DNA from: a virus
Direction: 5' to 3' (one strand)
Length of the DNA: 26,428 bases
IMG/VR virus record: IMGVR_UViG_3300005529_000087
Coordinates: 1-26,428 of that record
This document shows positions 1-6,868 of the stretch, piece by piece (within the stretch, counting starts at the first letter, position 1; each line of letters begins with the position of its first letter). The translations under genes were made by a program, and so were the position numbers. Below the pieces are notes generated by a model that was not told the DNA's origin, searched no databases, and was given only the letters and a program-made list of their open reading frames with translations.

Positions 1-174
1 GCAATATCCCGCTATCTGTCCGCTCACGCGGTCGATGAGCTGGCCGAGGAGCGTATCGCTCGAGGTGTCGGTAATCCCGAGCATGGCTTTGACGTTGGCC
101 ACGGTGGTGAGCTGGCGCGCGGCGGCGTTCGCCACCGGCACCACCGTTTCGAGTAGATCGGGAAATGTGCGCAT
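1..174 (-). CDS. Head-tail connector (gp6-like adaptor), partial
   Basis: Only the first 58 codons are present; the gene runs off the left edge. The ATG at 174 opens a protein beginning MRTFPDLLETV, followed by a segment LTTVANVKAMLGI (about residues 22-34), then an acidic stretch and an amphipathic helix LLGQLIDRVSGQIAGYC. That pattern (a 'Lxxvk.mLgi.d...D.ll..lI..as..ie.yc' signature) is typical of the N-terminus of gp6-like head-tail adaptors, which dock under the portal and join head to tail. Its place downstream of capsid genes in the late operon agrees. A purine stretch (GAGGGTAGGG on the minus strand) precedes the start. Family call from pattern and position; the C-terminus cannot be examined. 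Confidence 0.75.
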   Translation of the reverse strand, partial: MRTFPDLLETVVPVANAAARQLTTVANVKAMLGITDTSSDTLLGQLIDRVSGQIAGYC

Positions 175-199
175 GCCCTACCCTCGGCCGAGAAGAGAG

Positions 200-225
200 C
201 GCCGCCGCCCTCGCGAGCGGCGGCG
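200..225. repeat. GC-rich inverted repeat between late genes
   Basis: Perfect 9-bp arms CGCCGCCGC (200-208) and GCGGCGGCG (217-225) with an 8-nt loop. It lies in the 72-bp gap between the small virion protein gene and the connector gene. On the minus-strand transcript the stem is followed by a CTCTCTTCTC stretch, not a clean U-run, so it could be a weak terminator, an mRNA 3'-end stabiliser or a processing site. A similar stem occurs at 728-756. Confidence 0.5.
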
Positions 226-246
226 TTTCAGTCAACCGCGAGCCGC

Positions 247-690
247 TTACTGCGGCGGGTTGGCGGTCGGCGACACGTTGGCATGGCCGAGCACGGCCAC
301 CGCGGCCATCGGCGCGTTGCCGGTATTGGCGCTCGGCGTGATGGTCAAGCGCGTGTAGCGCTTGCCGCCGCGATAACCGAGCTTGCGGCACTTGCCATCG
401 GCCGAGAAATCGAAGCTCGCGTTTTGGAGCGCCGTCTTGCCGTCCGAGGTGGCGCCGATGAGGTCGTCGGCGCCGCACGCCACCGCGTCGGACAAGTCCG
501 ACTTGTCGCCGTGATCCATGGTCACGGCAAAGGTGGCATCGGCGTCGGCGAGAGTGCCCGTTACGATCGCGTAGAAGAGCGAGTCGAAGCCCTGGCGGTC
601 GATGATGGCGCCCACCTGAGCGGTGTTGTCGGTAACCACCACCGGCGTGATAACCGGCACGATGTGGTTGAGGTTAAAGATGTCCTTCAA
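247..690 (-). CDS. Small capsid-associated virion protein (putative head decoration)
   Basis: 147 aa, between the major capsid and connector genes, where siphoviruses often encode a head decoration or cement protein. The start is TTG at 690 with a GGAGA ribosome site about 8 nt upstream. The sequence is beta-rich with no membrane segment. After an N-terminus MKDIFNLNHIVPV there is a GFDSLFYAIVTG segment, a central DHGDKSDLSD stretch, a LGYRGGKRYTRLTI motif around residues 102-115, and a C-terminal VLGHANVSPTANPPQ tail. I have seen this kind of protein next to HK97 capsid genes in alphaproteobacterial prophages, normally as hypothetical. The virion role is inferred from position and the jelly-roll-like beta pattern; it could instead be a neck accessory protein. 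Confidence 0.6.
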   Translation of the reverse strand: MKDIFNLNHIVPVITPVVVTDNTAQVGAIIDRQGFDSLFYAIVTGTLADADATFAVTMDHGDKSDLSDAVACGADDLIGATSDGKTALQNASFDFSADGKCRKLGYRGGKRYTRLTITPSANTGNAPMAAVAVLGHANVSPTANPPQ

Positions 691-727
691 GGGAAGTCTC
701 CGCGAAAAGAGAGAAGGGAAAGAGATT

Positions 728-756
728 GCGGCGGCTCTTTAAGGCCACGCCGCCGC
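728..756. repeat. GC-rich inverted repeat after capsid gene
   Basis: 8-bp arms GCGGCGGC (728-735) and GCCGCCGC (749-756) in the 98-bp gap between the capsid gene and the next gene. On the minus-strand transcript the stem is followed by AATCTCTTTCCC, so it may act as a partial terminator or 3' stabiliser that keeps capsid mRNA in excess. A second short stem GGCGGG/CCCGCC with loop CGTAAA lies between it and the capsid stop codon. Confidence 0.45.
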
Positions 757-788
757 GCGAGGGCCGGCGGGTTTACGCCCGCCCGGTG

Positions 789-2156
789 TTAGGTCGAGTG
801 GAACTTGAGGAACTTGATGCACTCGAATTGGAGCACGTCGCCGCCGGTGCGCTTGCGCGTGTAGAACACCACGTAAGGCTTGGCGGTGTACGGATCGCGG
901 AGCACGGTGATGCCGAGCCGATCGACGATCTGGTAGCCCTGCTGGAAGTCGCCGAACGCCATGGAGAGGGAATTGTCGGCGATCGCCGGCACGTCCTGAG
1001 CGATGGTGATGGGGTACTCGAGGAGAGTCTGCGGCGTGCCCTTCTGCAAGCTCGGCTCCCACAGATAGCGATTCTGCGAGTCCTTGAGCTTGCGCACCTT
1101 GGCCACCACCTCGCGGCGGGTGAGCCACTGTGCATTCTGCAGGTAGCCCGTTTTCATTTCCTGCACGATGTTGAATAGGCAGTCCGCCGAGGTGAGGTCA
1201 CCGTCCGCGCCGGTGGGGATGTACTCGAAAGTGCCCCACGCGCGCGTGGCGTCCGTCGTGGTGCTCACCGGATAGGTGAAAATGCCACGTGGCTGGCCGG
1301 CGCCGGTGCCGTTCACGAAAGCGGCATTCTCGGTGCGGGTGAGAATGTCGCTCACCTTGTTCGCGAGCCACCCCTCGATGTCGATAGCCGCATCCTCGAG
1401 GAGAGTCTGAGTCGCCTTCGGCGATGCGTATTGCTCCGCCGGGACGATTTCCCACTCGCCGAGCTGCGGCGTGCCCGTCTCGCCGCGCGATGCCGTCTCG
1501 GCCACCCAACCGCCGGTGGCGGCCTGGTCGGTGTCCTTGAGGCCCTTGAGCCGATCGCTCGAAATCGCCTGAACCGACGCGATGGAGCGAATGGGCGAGG
1601 TTTCGAAAATGCGGGTGACAATCCGGCCGGTGGTATCGGCGGGAATGACATAACCGCCATCCGGCTGCACGCCGGCGGCCAACGCCTTCTGTTCGTCGGC
1701 GTTGATCTGCTTGTCGCCGCGCGCCATGAGGCTCTTGAAAGCGGCCTTGTAATGGCCGTAGCCCTCGAGGTCCATTGCCGGCGGGACGGGCCGGCCGGCC
1801 TGGACAAAGGCGCCGGTGCGGTGAGCGTTGAAGCTCTTGAGCTCGAGCTCGAGCTTCGCGCCTTCCTCGGTGCCGGGTGCGCCGGGCCGGTTCATGCGCT
1901 TTTCGATTTCGTCGGCGCGCTTGGTGAATTCGGCGGCCACCTTGTCCATGGCGGCCTTCTTCTCCGAGAGCTCATCGAGGGTCTTGTTGATCTTGTTGAG
2001 CTTCTCCTCGGTGAGCGAGTCGCGCTTGGCGAGCGCATCCTCATTCGCCTTCTTGAATTCGGCGAAAGCCTTGCCGAGCTCCTCGGTGACCTTCTTGAAT
2101 TCCTCGGCGGTGGGCGGCGAGCCGCCGTCCTTGAATTCGATGCCGTGCGTGTGCAT
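789..2156 (-). CDS. Major capsid protein, HK97 family
   Basis: 455 aa from ATG 2156 (MHTHGIEF). This start is chosen because GAGGA sits just upstream, overlapping the end of the protease gene; a longer open frame to 2282 has an un-protein-like, Arg/Pro-rich leader. Residues about 18-85 are a strongly charged coiled coil, the delta/scaffold domain of HK97 capsids that the neighbouring protease normally removes. The rest is the HK97 fold region: GGYVIPADTTGRIVTRIFE, the P-domain, LTRTENAAFVNGTGAGQPRGI typical of the E-loop/A-domain area, and a C-terminal VFYTRKRTGGDVLQFECIKF. It forms the icosahedral shell. The order protease-capsid in the same operon is standard. Confidence 0.96.
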   Translation of the reverse strand: MHTHGIEFKDGGSPPTAEEFKKVTEELGKAFAEFKKANEDALAKRDSLTEEKLNKINKTLDELSEKKAAMDKVAAEFTKRADEIEKRMNRPGAPGTEEGAKLELELKSFNAHRTGAFVQAGRPVPPAMDLEGYGHYKAAFKSLMARGDKQINADEQKALAAGVQPDGGYVIPADTTGRIVTRIFETSPIRSIASVQAISSDRLKGLKDTDQAATGGWVAETASRGETGTPQLGEWEIVPAEQYASPKATQTLLEDAAIDIEGWLANKVSDILTRTENAAFVNGTGAGQPRGIFTYPVSTTTDATRAWGTFEYIPTGADGDLTSADCLFNIVQEMKTGYLQNAQWLTRREVVAKVRKLKDSQNRYLWEPSLQKGTPQTLLEYPITIAQDVPAIADNSLSMAFGDFQQGYQIVDRLGITVLRDPYTAKPYVVFYTRKRTGGDVLQFECIKFLKFHST

Positions 2157-2164
2157 TGAAGTCC

Positions 2165-2860
2165 TCACTTGAAAGTGTTGCGGATGGTTTGGGCAAGCTC
2201 GGCAACCGCGCCGAGCTCCACGCTCCCCCCGCCAGCGTCGCGCATGGCCAGGAAGGATTTGAAGCCCTGGTTGATGATGCACCGGGCCTCAGAGCGGCTA
2301 TACCCAGCGTCATGCGTGAGTAGCCGCTCAAACTCGCGAATCGCCTCGGCCTCGCTCTTCACGTTGGCGATTTGCGCCTTCGGATTCATAGGGCGAGTGA
2401 CTATCGAGGCTTCAAAGAGGTGAACCTTTTTGAGCGTGCGCCGCGGCTCATGCGGTTGCGTGCGCACGCTCCACTCCTTCGGCATATAGCCGATCGACAT
2501 ACCGGAGATAGCCGGCCGCGGCTTCATCTTGAGGAGCTGGTACACGTCGCGGCCGCGCGTGGTTGGCGCGAGCTTGCCCTCGACATGGAGGCCCTTATCG
2601 TCCTCTTTCATATCGGTCCACACGCCGATGGGGGTTTGGTCCTCGGCGGTGCCCATGAAGCCGCCGCCGTGCTGCAGAAGCATCGCCGGCCATTGGCCGG
2701 TGCTCTTCGCTTCCTGCAATGTGTCCTTGAAAGCGCCCGGCGCGATCATGTCGCCGCCGAGGTCGACATTGCCGAACGTGGCGGCATGGCCCGAGAACGT
2801 CATGTCGTTCTCATCGCCGGCAAACTTCACCTCGCCGAGCCGTTCAAAGAAGTGCTGCAT
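2165..2860 (-). CDS. Prohead maturation protease, HK97 gp4 / S78 family
   Basis: 231 aa serine protease that cleaves the capsid scaffold domain during head maturation. Family signatures are present: GHAATFGNVDLGGDMIAPGAF near residues 24-44, the LLQHG motif with likely catalytic His64, SGMSIGY with likely catalytic Ser122, and LFEASIVTRPMNP with acidic Glu150 at the usual place. The start at 2860 has GGAG 8 nt upstream, within the last codons of the portal gene; only 3 nt separate the portal stop and this ATG, suggesting coupled translation. The C-terminal about 60 residues are a variable tail. Length fits the family. Confidence 0.95.
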   Translation of the reverse strand: MQHFFERLGEVKFAGDENDMTFSGHAATFGNVDLGGDMIAPGAFKDTLQEAKSTGQWPAMLLQHGGGFMGTAEDQTPIGVWTDMKEDDKGLHVEGKLAPTTRGRDVYQLLKMKPRPAISGMSIGYMPKEWSVRTQPHEPRRTLKKVHLFEASIVTRPMNPKAQIANVKSEAEAIREFERLLTHDAGYSRSEARCIINQGFKSFLAMRDAGGGSVELGAVAELAQTIRNTFK

Positions 2861-2863
2861 GGT

Positions 2864-4120
2864 TCATGCTCCGGGTTGAGGTTCCGCCGAGCTCGCCACC
2901 GGCGGCTTGGTGCCGTCCACGGTGTTGAGAGGCATGAGCGGGACGTCGAGGCCGCCAATCGGGTTGAGCTCTTCGAAGCCGCGCGCCTCATTGCGCGTTA
3001 GCCAACCGCCGGTGATGCCGGCGTTGTAGTAGGCGGCTCGCGTCGCCGGCGCCCCGCGCAAGAGCTCGGTATCCGTGAATTTCGAGTAAAGGCCGCCGGT
3101 GGTGCGCTCCTCGAGGGTGAGGAGCGAGGTGTCGATCGCCTTCTCAATCCGGCGATGCCATGGCCGCGCCGTGTAAACCGCATGCGCCAGGAACATTTGC
3201 TCGGCGCTCGCATAAGTTGAATTCTTGTCGTAGTGGCCCACCATGATCGGCAAGACGCCCATGGCGCGGCAAATCTCCTCAATCTGGAAACGCCGAGTCT
3301 CGAGGTGTTGAGCGTCCACGCCGCTCATTTGCATTTGCGTGAACTTGGCGTCCCGATCGAGCACCAATGGCTTGCTCGAGTTGTGCAAGCCGCTGACATA
3401 CGACTCGAGCCACGCGGTGAGCTTCTTGTGTTGCTCCTCGGTGAGCGTGCCGGTGATCGAGTACAGGCCGGACACGTTGGCGCCGTTGCGGTGAAGCCTG
3501 GCGTGGGCTTCTTCGGTGGCCAGGCCGAGGCCGATGGCCTCGCGCGCAAGCCGCACAATCTCACTCGAAAACCACCCGGACCAATTCGGGTGCGCACGGA
3601 TGTGCCAGATTTGCGCCTGAGAGAACACTTGCGAAGGGCCGCCCATCGGCGGCGTCACGCGATACTCGAGCGAATAATCCGGCTTGCGCGTCACCATGAC
3701 TGTCTGAGGCTCGAAAGGGATGAGCTCGACAAGGCGGCCGCGCACGTAATTCTTGAAAACGTAGGCGTTTCGCACCAACGCCAAATGCGTGCCGATTTGG
3801 TCGCGGAATTCGAGAGCGTCTTGCCAGTCATTCGGCTTGCCGTCGAAGAGCTCATATAGCGGATGGTCCGTTGCCTCCTCGCGGTTGCCGTTTTTGGTCA
3901 TCCGGTAAATCTTGAGCGGGATGGTCGAGAGCGACTCGGCGATCACCCGAGCGCACGCGAGCACCGTGGTCACCTCGAGCGCGGTGGCATAGTTGACGCG
4001 GGCGCCTGACTTAACCTCGGGCGGCCCGTAGATTTCGCGCAAGAGGTTGAGAGCGTCATCGCCGAGGGCCTTGGCCTGAGGCTGGCCGCCGCGGCGAAAT
4101 AGGCGTCCGAAGAGACTCAT
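2864..4120 (-). CDS. Portal protein, HK97 family
   Basis: 418 aa. Forms the dodecameric ring at one capsid vertex through which DNA is packaged and to which the tail attaches. Recognisable portal features are VTTVLACARVIAESLSTIPLK (residues about 50-70), HPLYELFDGKPN, LALVRNAYVFK, HIRAHPN, and the stem/wing region RRFQIEEICRAMGVLPIMVGH followed by NSTYASAEQMFLAHAVYTARPWHRRIE. The C-terminal Gly/Pro tail SSAEPQPGA is flexible. ATG 4120 has GGAG about 8 nt upstream and follows the terminase stop by 14 nt. Confidence 0.96.
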   Translation of the reverse strand: MSLFGRLFRRGGQPQAKALGDDALNLLREIYGPPEVKSGARVNYATALEVTTVLACARVIAESLSTIPLKIYRMTKNGNREEATDHPLYELFDGKPNDWQDALEFRDQIGTHLALVRNAYVFKNYVRGRLVELIPFEPQTVMVTRKPDYSLEYRVTPPMGGPSQVFSQAQIWHIRAHPNWSGWFSSEIVRLAREAIGLGLATEEAHARLHRNGANVSGLYSITGTLTEEQHKKLTAWLESYVSGLHNSSKPLVLDRDAKFTQMQMSGVDAQHLETRRFQIEEICRAMGVLPIMVGHYDKNSTYASAEQMFLAHAVYTARPWHRRIEKAIDTSLLTLEERTTGGLYSKFTDTELLRGAPATRAAYYNAGITGGWLTRNEARGFEELNPIGGLDVPLMPLNTVDGTKPPVASSAEPQPGA

Positions 4121-4134
4121 TCAATGGCTCCGCG

Positions 4135-6006
4135 TTAGGCCGCCGCTGCGGTTTCCCAAAATGATTTGCCTTGCGCCGGCGGGTTCATCGCCATGAGCGC
4201 CGTGGCATTGAAGCTCGCCATGAGCGGGTCGATTTTCGCGGTGCCGGCGGCTTGCTTGGTGATGGTCACCGCGTTGCCTCTTTGCTCGGCCTTCGCGTTG
4301 CTCACACACCACGCCATCATGGGTTGGCCACAGTGCCGCTCAACGCCGTCCGCGAGATCCCGCTCCATCGTCTTGATGGCGCCGTTGAGCTTCCACCCCT
4401 GCGAAATGCCCACCACCCGGTCACCCTCGATGCCGGCGTTATTCGCCGCGGTGACTATCGCGCCCACGCCGGCCGGGTCCACGCCGAGCTTCCACAAGAG
4501 CCCGCTATCGTTCACTCGGCGAAAGATGGCCTCGAGCTCCTCCGCGTCCTGGCCTGGCCGGCTGGTGATGGTCATATCGCCCGCGGCGGCGAAATCCCTG
4601 AAACGCGGCGCCTCGGATTTGCGCCGCTCGAGCACCTCGGGTCGCGCCCATGCGTGATGCCAAGAGAGGGTGCGCTTGGTGACGCTATCGCGGCCTTTCA
4701 GCGAGAGGCCGAGCAAGTCATCTAGGCCGCCGCCATCGGCGCCCATCACCACCACCTCACTCCGCGCCAGGATGGACTCGAACGTGAGGCCGGGCTCGGC
4801 CGCGGCTTCCCAATGATCGGCGCCGGCCCAACGGTTGGCGCGGAGGCGCATGCCGATTTCAACATTGAGGTGTTTGGCCAGGAAGAGCGCGAGGCCCTCT
4901 TTCGGCCCGCGCTTTTCCTCCTCGAGCTTGTCGGCGAGCCACTCTTGCCGCACCGAGCGGCCGAGATTCGGGTTGGTGATGTAGAAATTTTCAGGCTTGA
5001 GGTATGGCCGGCCCTCGTCCTCGAGCATCGCCGGCGGGAATTCATAGAGCACCGGCAATTTTTTGCGGTCGATTATGCCGCCGTCCCTCACCTCGCGGAA
5101 ATAATCGAGCTTCGATTTGAATACGCCGGCCGGCGGCTCATCCGATTGCGTCGAGAGGTAGATCACGAAGCCCTCGGGCCTCGAGACAAGTCCGCCGGTC
5201 GCTTCCTTGAGCATCGCGTCGGCGTTCGCGCGCTTGCCGAAGAGCCAAAGCTCATCGACCAAGACAAAGGCCGCCTTCTTGCCGCTCACCGTATCGCTAT
5301 CGGCCGCCACCACCTTGAGGAATGCGTTGGTGGTGCGGTGCGTAATCTCCCTGAGGTTGGCGTTGACGTGGAAGAGCGCCGAGAGCTCCGGGTCGGCCTC
5401 GACCATGCCGGCCGCCGGCGTGAATGAGTTGTCCGCAACCTCTTTGGTGGGCGCCAGGATGAGCGCCTCATTGTCATAGCGCCAGTTTCGGCAAAGCGCC
5501 GTCACCATGATGCCGGCGGCCAAGGTGCTCTTGGTGTTCTTCTTGGCGATGAGGAGAAAAAACTCCTCAATCAACCGCGTGGCCGTTTCAGGATTGAGCG
5601 CGCCGAAGATGGCGGCCACGAAATCGAACACCCATTGAGGCGCGCACTCGCCGAAGGTGGGTTTGCCGGACAAGTCGACCACGCGAAGCGACTTGAATAC
5701 GCTCAACGCCGCCTCGGCCTCGGCCGGGAAGAGTGGCCCGAAAGGGATGAGCGACCGGCGCTCGAGGATTCGGCGCTCCCAATCGCGGCACGCCGTCGAC
5801 CACTCGGGTGCGGCTAGTTGAGTAGTGGTTTCGGCGGCGCCGGCGGCGCGAATTTGCCCGTTACCTTCTCCGCCGCCTGTTGCTGCGCTTGCTTCTTGCC
5901 GAGCTTCGGCGCCACTGGCACCTCCGGCGAGCTCGCCGGCGCCTTGCTTGCGCGCTCCTCGAGCTGATTTGCGGCCCGCGCCGCGCTTCGCTGGTCGCTT
6001 AGCCAT
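4135..6006 (-). CDS. terL: Terminase large subunit (start uncertain)
   Basis: Packaging motor ATPase plus nuclease. From the conserved WSTACRDWERRI onward the protein is colinear with phage large terminases of the Terminase_1 type: Walker-A-like IAKKNTKST, Walker B FVLVDELW, a coupling-type YLSTQSDEPPAG, then nuclease-domain acids in GADGGGLDDLLGLS and LGVDPAGVG. The usual Gly in the P-loop (KKNGKS) is Thr here. The start is a problem: between the conserved N-terminus (about position 5802) and ATG 6006 there is no in-frame ATG, GTG or TTG. A start at 6006 gives 623 aa but adds an Arg/Ala/Gly-rich 68-residue leader read out of frame over the terS gene, with no good ribosome site. A rare start (for example ATT near 5855 behind AGAAGG) or ribosomal frameshifting from terS are alternatives. 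Confidence 0.92.
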   Translation of the reverse strand: MAKRPAKRGAGRKSARGARKQGAGELAGGASGAEARQEASAATGGGEGNGQIRAAGAAETTTQLAAPEWSTACRDWERRILERRSLIPFGPLFPAEAEAALSVFKSLRVVDLSGKPTFGECAPQWVFDFVAAIFGALNPETATRLIEEFFLLIAKKNTKSTLAAGIMVTALCRNWRYDNEALILAPTKEVADNSFTPAAGMVEADPELSALFHVNANLREITHRTTNAFLKVVAADSDTVSGKKAAFVLVDELWLFGKRANADAMLKEATGGLVSRPEGFVIYLSTQSDEPPAGVFKSKLDYFREVRDGGIIDRKKLPVLYEFPPAMLEDEGRPYLKPENFYITNPNLGRSVRQEWLADKLEEEKRGPKEGLALFLAKHLNVEIGMRLRANRWAGADHWEAAAEPGLTFESILARSEVVVMGADGGGLDDLLGLSLKGRDSVTKRTLSWHHAWARPEVLERRKSEAPRFRDFAAAGDMTITSRPGQDAEELEAIFRRVNDSGLLWKLGVDPAGVGAIVTAANNAGIEGDRVVGISQGWKLNGAIKTMERDLADGVERHCGQPMMAWCVSNAKAEQRGNAVTITKQAAGTAKIDPLMASFNATALMAMNPPAQGKSFWETAAAA

Positions 6007-6242
6007 TTGATCGCCGCAACGTTGCCCTTCTTGGCGGCCTTGTCGGCGTACTCGAGGAGCTCGGCGCGCTTGATATCGGCGCCGTGCTCGAGCTCGGCCG
6101 GGAAAGCCGCCCTTAAAGTTTCGTGATCGGTGCCGATCGAGCGCGCAATCCGCTCGATGCTCCACCCATCGGCCCTCAAGCGCATCACCTTCTCGCGCTG
6201 AGCCGGCGTTGGCTTGAATTTAGGACGGCCGCGCCGTGCCAT
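5814..6242 (-). CDS. terS: Terminase small subunit
   Basis: 142 aa from ATG 6242 (MARRGRPKFKPT), with GGAGAG 6 nt upstream; an open frame to 6344 lacks such a site. Residues about 12-45 form a helix-turn-helix (REKVMRLRADGWSIERIARSIGTDHETLRAAF), the DNA-recognition part of small terminases. A helical oligomerisation segment follows (ADIKRAELLEYADKAAKKG) and then an Ala/Pro/Gln-rich tail. It recognises the packaging site and loads the large subunit. It is directly upstream of and overlaps the large-subunit frame, and follows the HNH gene, the usual order in cos-type HK97-like phages. Confidence 0.85.
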   Translation of the reverse strand: MARRGRPKFKPTPAQREKVMRLRADGWSIERIARSIGTDHETLRAAFPAELEHGADIKRAELLEYADKAAKKGNVAAIKWLSDQRSAARAANQLEERASKAPASSPEVPVAPKLGKKQAQQQAAEKVTGKFAPPAPPKPLLN

Positions 6243-6252
6243 TTTCGACTCT

Positions 6253-6274
6253 CCAATTGTCCGCGGAAAATTGG
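6253..6274. other. 22-bp dyad before terS, cos-site candidate
   Basis: Arms CCAATT (6253-6258) and AATTGG (6269-6274) share their centre with CCGCGG (6261-6266); 20 of 22 positions are symmetric. It lies 11 bp upstream of terS, in the 130-bp gap between HNH and terS. That is where HK97-like phages carry cos and where the terminase/HNH pair cuts. A second palindrome GGCCGGCC (6292-6299) next to an A8 tract lies close by. It could instead be an mRNA hairpin touching the terS ribosome site. Confidence 0.4.
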
Positions 6275-6372
6275 CGCAAGGCCCTGAAATCGGCCGGCCA
6301 AAAAAAATTGTGCGCGTGCGTCCGTGCGCGGTTGCCGCCCCCAAAAGCGCCAGAGATTCGACCCGCCCACCC

Positions 6373-6696
6373 CTATCGCAAATTGCGCTCGGCCCTGGCC
6401 GCGGCCGTCTTGCGCGTGTGGCTCGAGCCGCACCGCGCCATGCCGTTACTCACGTCGAAGGGTGCGCCGCCATCCTTGAGCTCAACGATGTGGTCCGCGA
6501 ATAGCCGTTGGCCGGGGAAGTGCTGAGCGGTGCAAGCCGGGTCTTGGCACATCCCGCCCGCGCGCTGGATTACCTCGGCCCTCCATTTCGCATATTCGGC
6601 GGAGTGGTAAATCGGGTCGGCAACCTTCGGCGGTGGTGCTGCGATCGAGGTATCGAGAGTGGCCACGCGCGGCCGAAGTGTCGCGAGCCTGGCCAA
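6373..6696 (-). CDS. HNH endonuclease (packaging-associated)
   Basis: 107 aa. Zinc-ribbon HNH fold: Cys50 and Cys55 (CQDPAC), DHIVELKDGG with Asp68-His69, Asn84 and Cys89 in SNGMARC, and His93 with Lys96 in SSHTRKT. Small HNH proteins beside the terminase are needed for specific cos cleavage and head morphogenesis in HK97-type phages. The start is TTG 6696 (MARLATLRPR, matching the usual N-terminus of such proteins) with no Shine-Dalgarno. It begins 1 nt after the stop of a 25-aa membrane peptide gene, so translation is probably by re-initiation. Confidence 0.9.
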   Translation of the reverse strand: MARLATLRPRVATLDTSIAAPPPKVADPIYHSAEYAKWRAEVIQRAGGMCQDPACTAQHFPGQRLFADHIVELKDGGAPFDVSNGMARCGSSHTRKTAAARAERNLR

Positions 6697-6697
6697 G

Positions 6698-6775
6698 TTA
6701 GAACACGCCGAGGCTATGGAGCGCGAACGCCAACAGTGTGAGCGAGGTTGCTATGTGCACGATTGCTTCTGCCAT
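6698..6775 (-). CDS. 25-aa membrane peptide leading the late operon
   Basis: ATG 6775 opens a peptide with one hydrophobic stretch, HIATSLTLLAFALHSLGVF, long enough to span or enter a membrane. Its stop codon is 1 nt from the TTG start of the HNH gene, which lacks its own ribosome site; this coupling is the main reason to believe it is translated. It is the first frame after the late promoter and terminator. Function unknown; it may be just a leader peptide. Confidence 0.4.
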   Translation of the reverse strand: MAEAIVHIATSLTLLAFALHSLGVF

Positions 6776-6787
6776 GGTGCACCAATG

Positions 6788-6819
6788 AAAACGCCCGCTC
6801 GGCGGGATGCCGGCGGGCG
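6788..6819 (-). terminator. Intrinsic terminator just after late promoter (tR'-like)
   Basis: On the minus strand a stem of CGCCCGC (comp. of 6813-6819) with GCGGGCG (comp. of 6792-6798) is extended by an inner CGGC/GCCG pair around a 5-nt loop and followed directly by TTTTC. It lies some 10-40 nt downstream of the expected late-promoter start site and upstream of the packaging genes. Confidence 0.7.
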
Positions 6820-6837
6820 CAAGTCCTAACAAGCGCA

Positions 6838-6868
6838 TATATAGCCTCTTAGCCGCCGCAAATGTCAA
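6838..6868 (-). promoter_or_regulatory. Late promoter candidate (PR'-like)
   Basis: Minus strand: consensus -35 TTGACA (6863-6868) and -10 TATATA (6838-6843), spacer 19 bp, or overlapping -10 hexamers at 17-18 bp. The -35 box overlaps the stop codon of the Q-position gene. The start site is expected near 6830, immediately before the terminator at 6788-6819. Confidence 0.65.

Noticed and set aside
1431-2159. Long plus-strand open frames over the capsid gene
   Set aside because: They are antisense to a clear HK97 capsid gene and arise from GC-rich codon bias; no ribosome site or family pattern.
6292-6307. GGCCGGCC with A8 as a terminator
   Set aside because: On the late-transcript strand the T-run comes before, not after, the palindrome, so it cannot act as an intrinsic terminator for the late genes.
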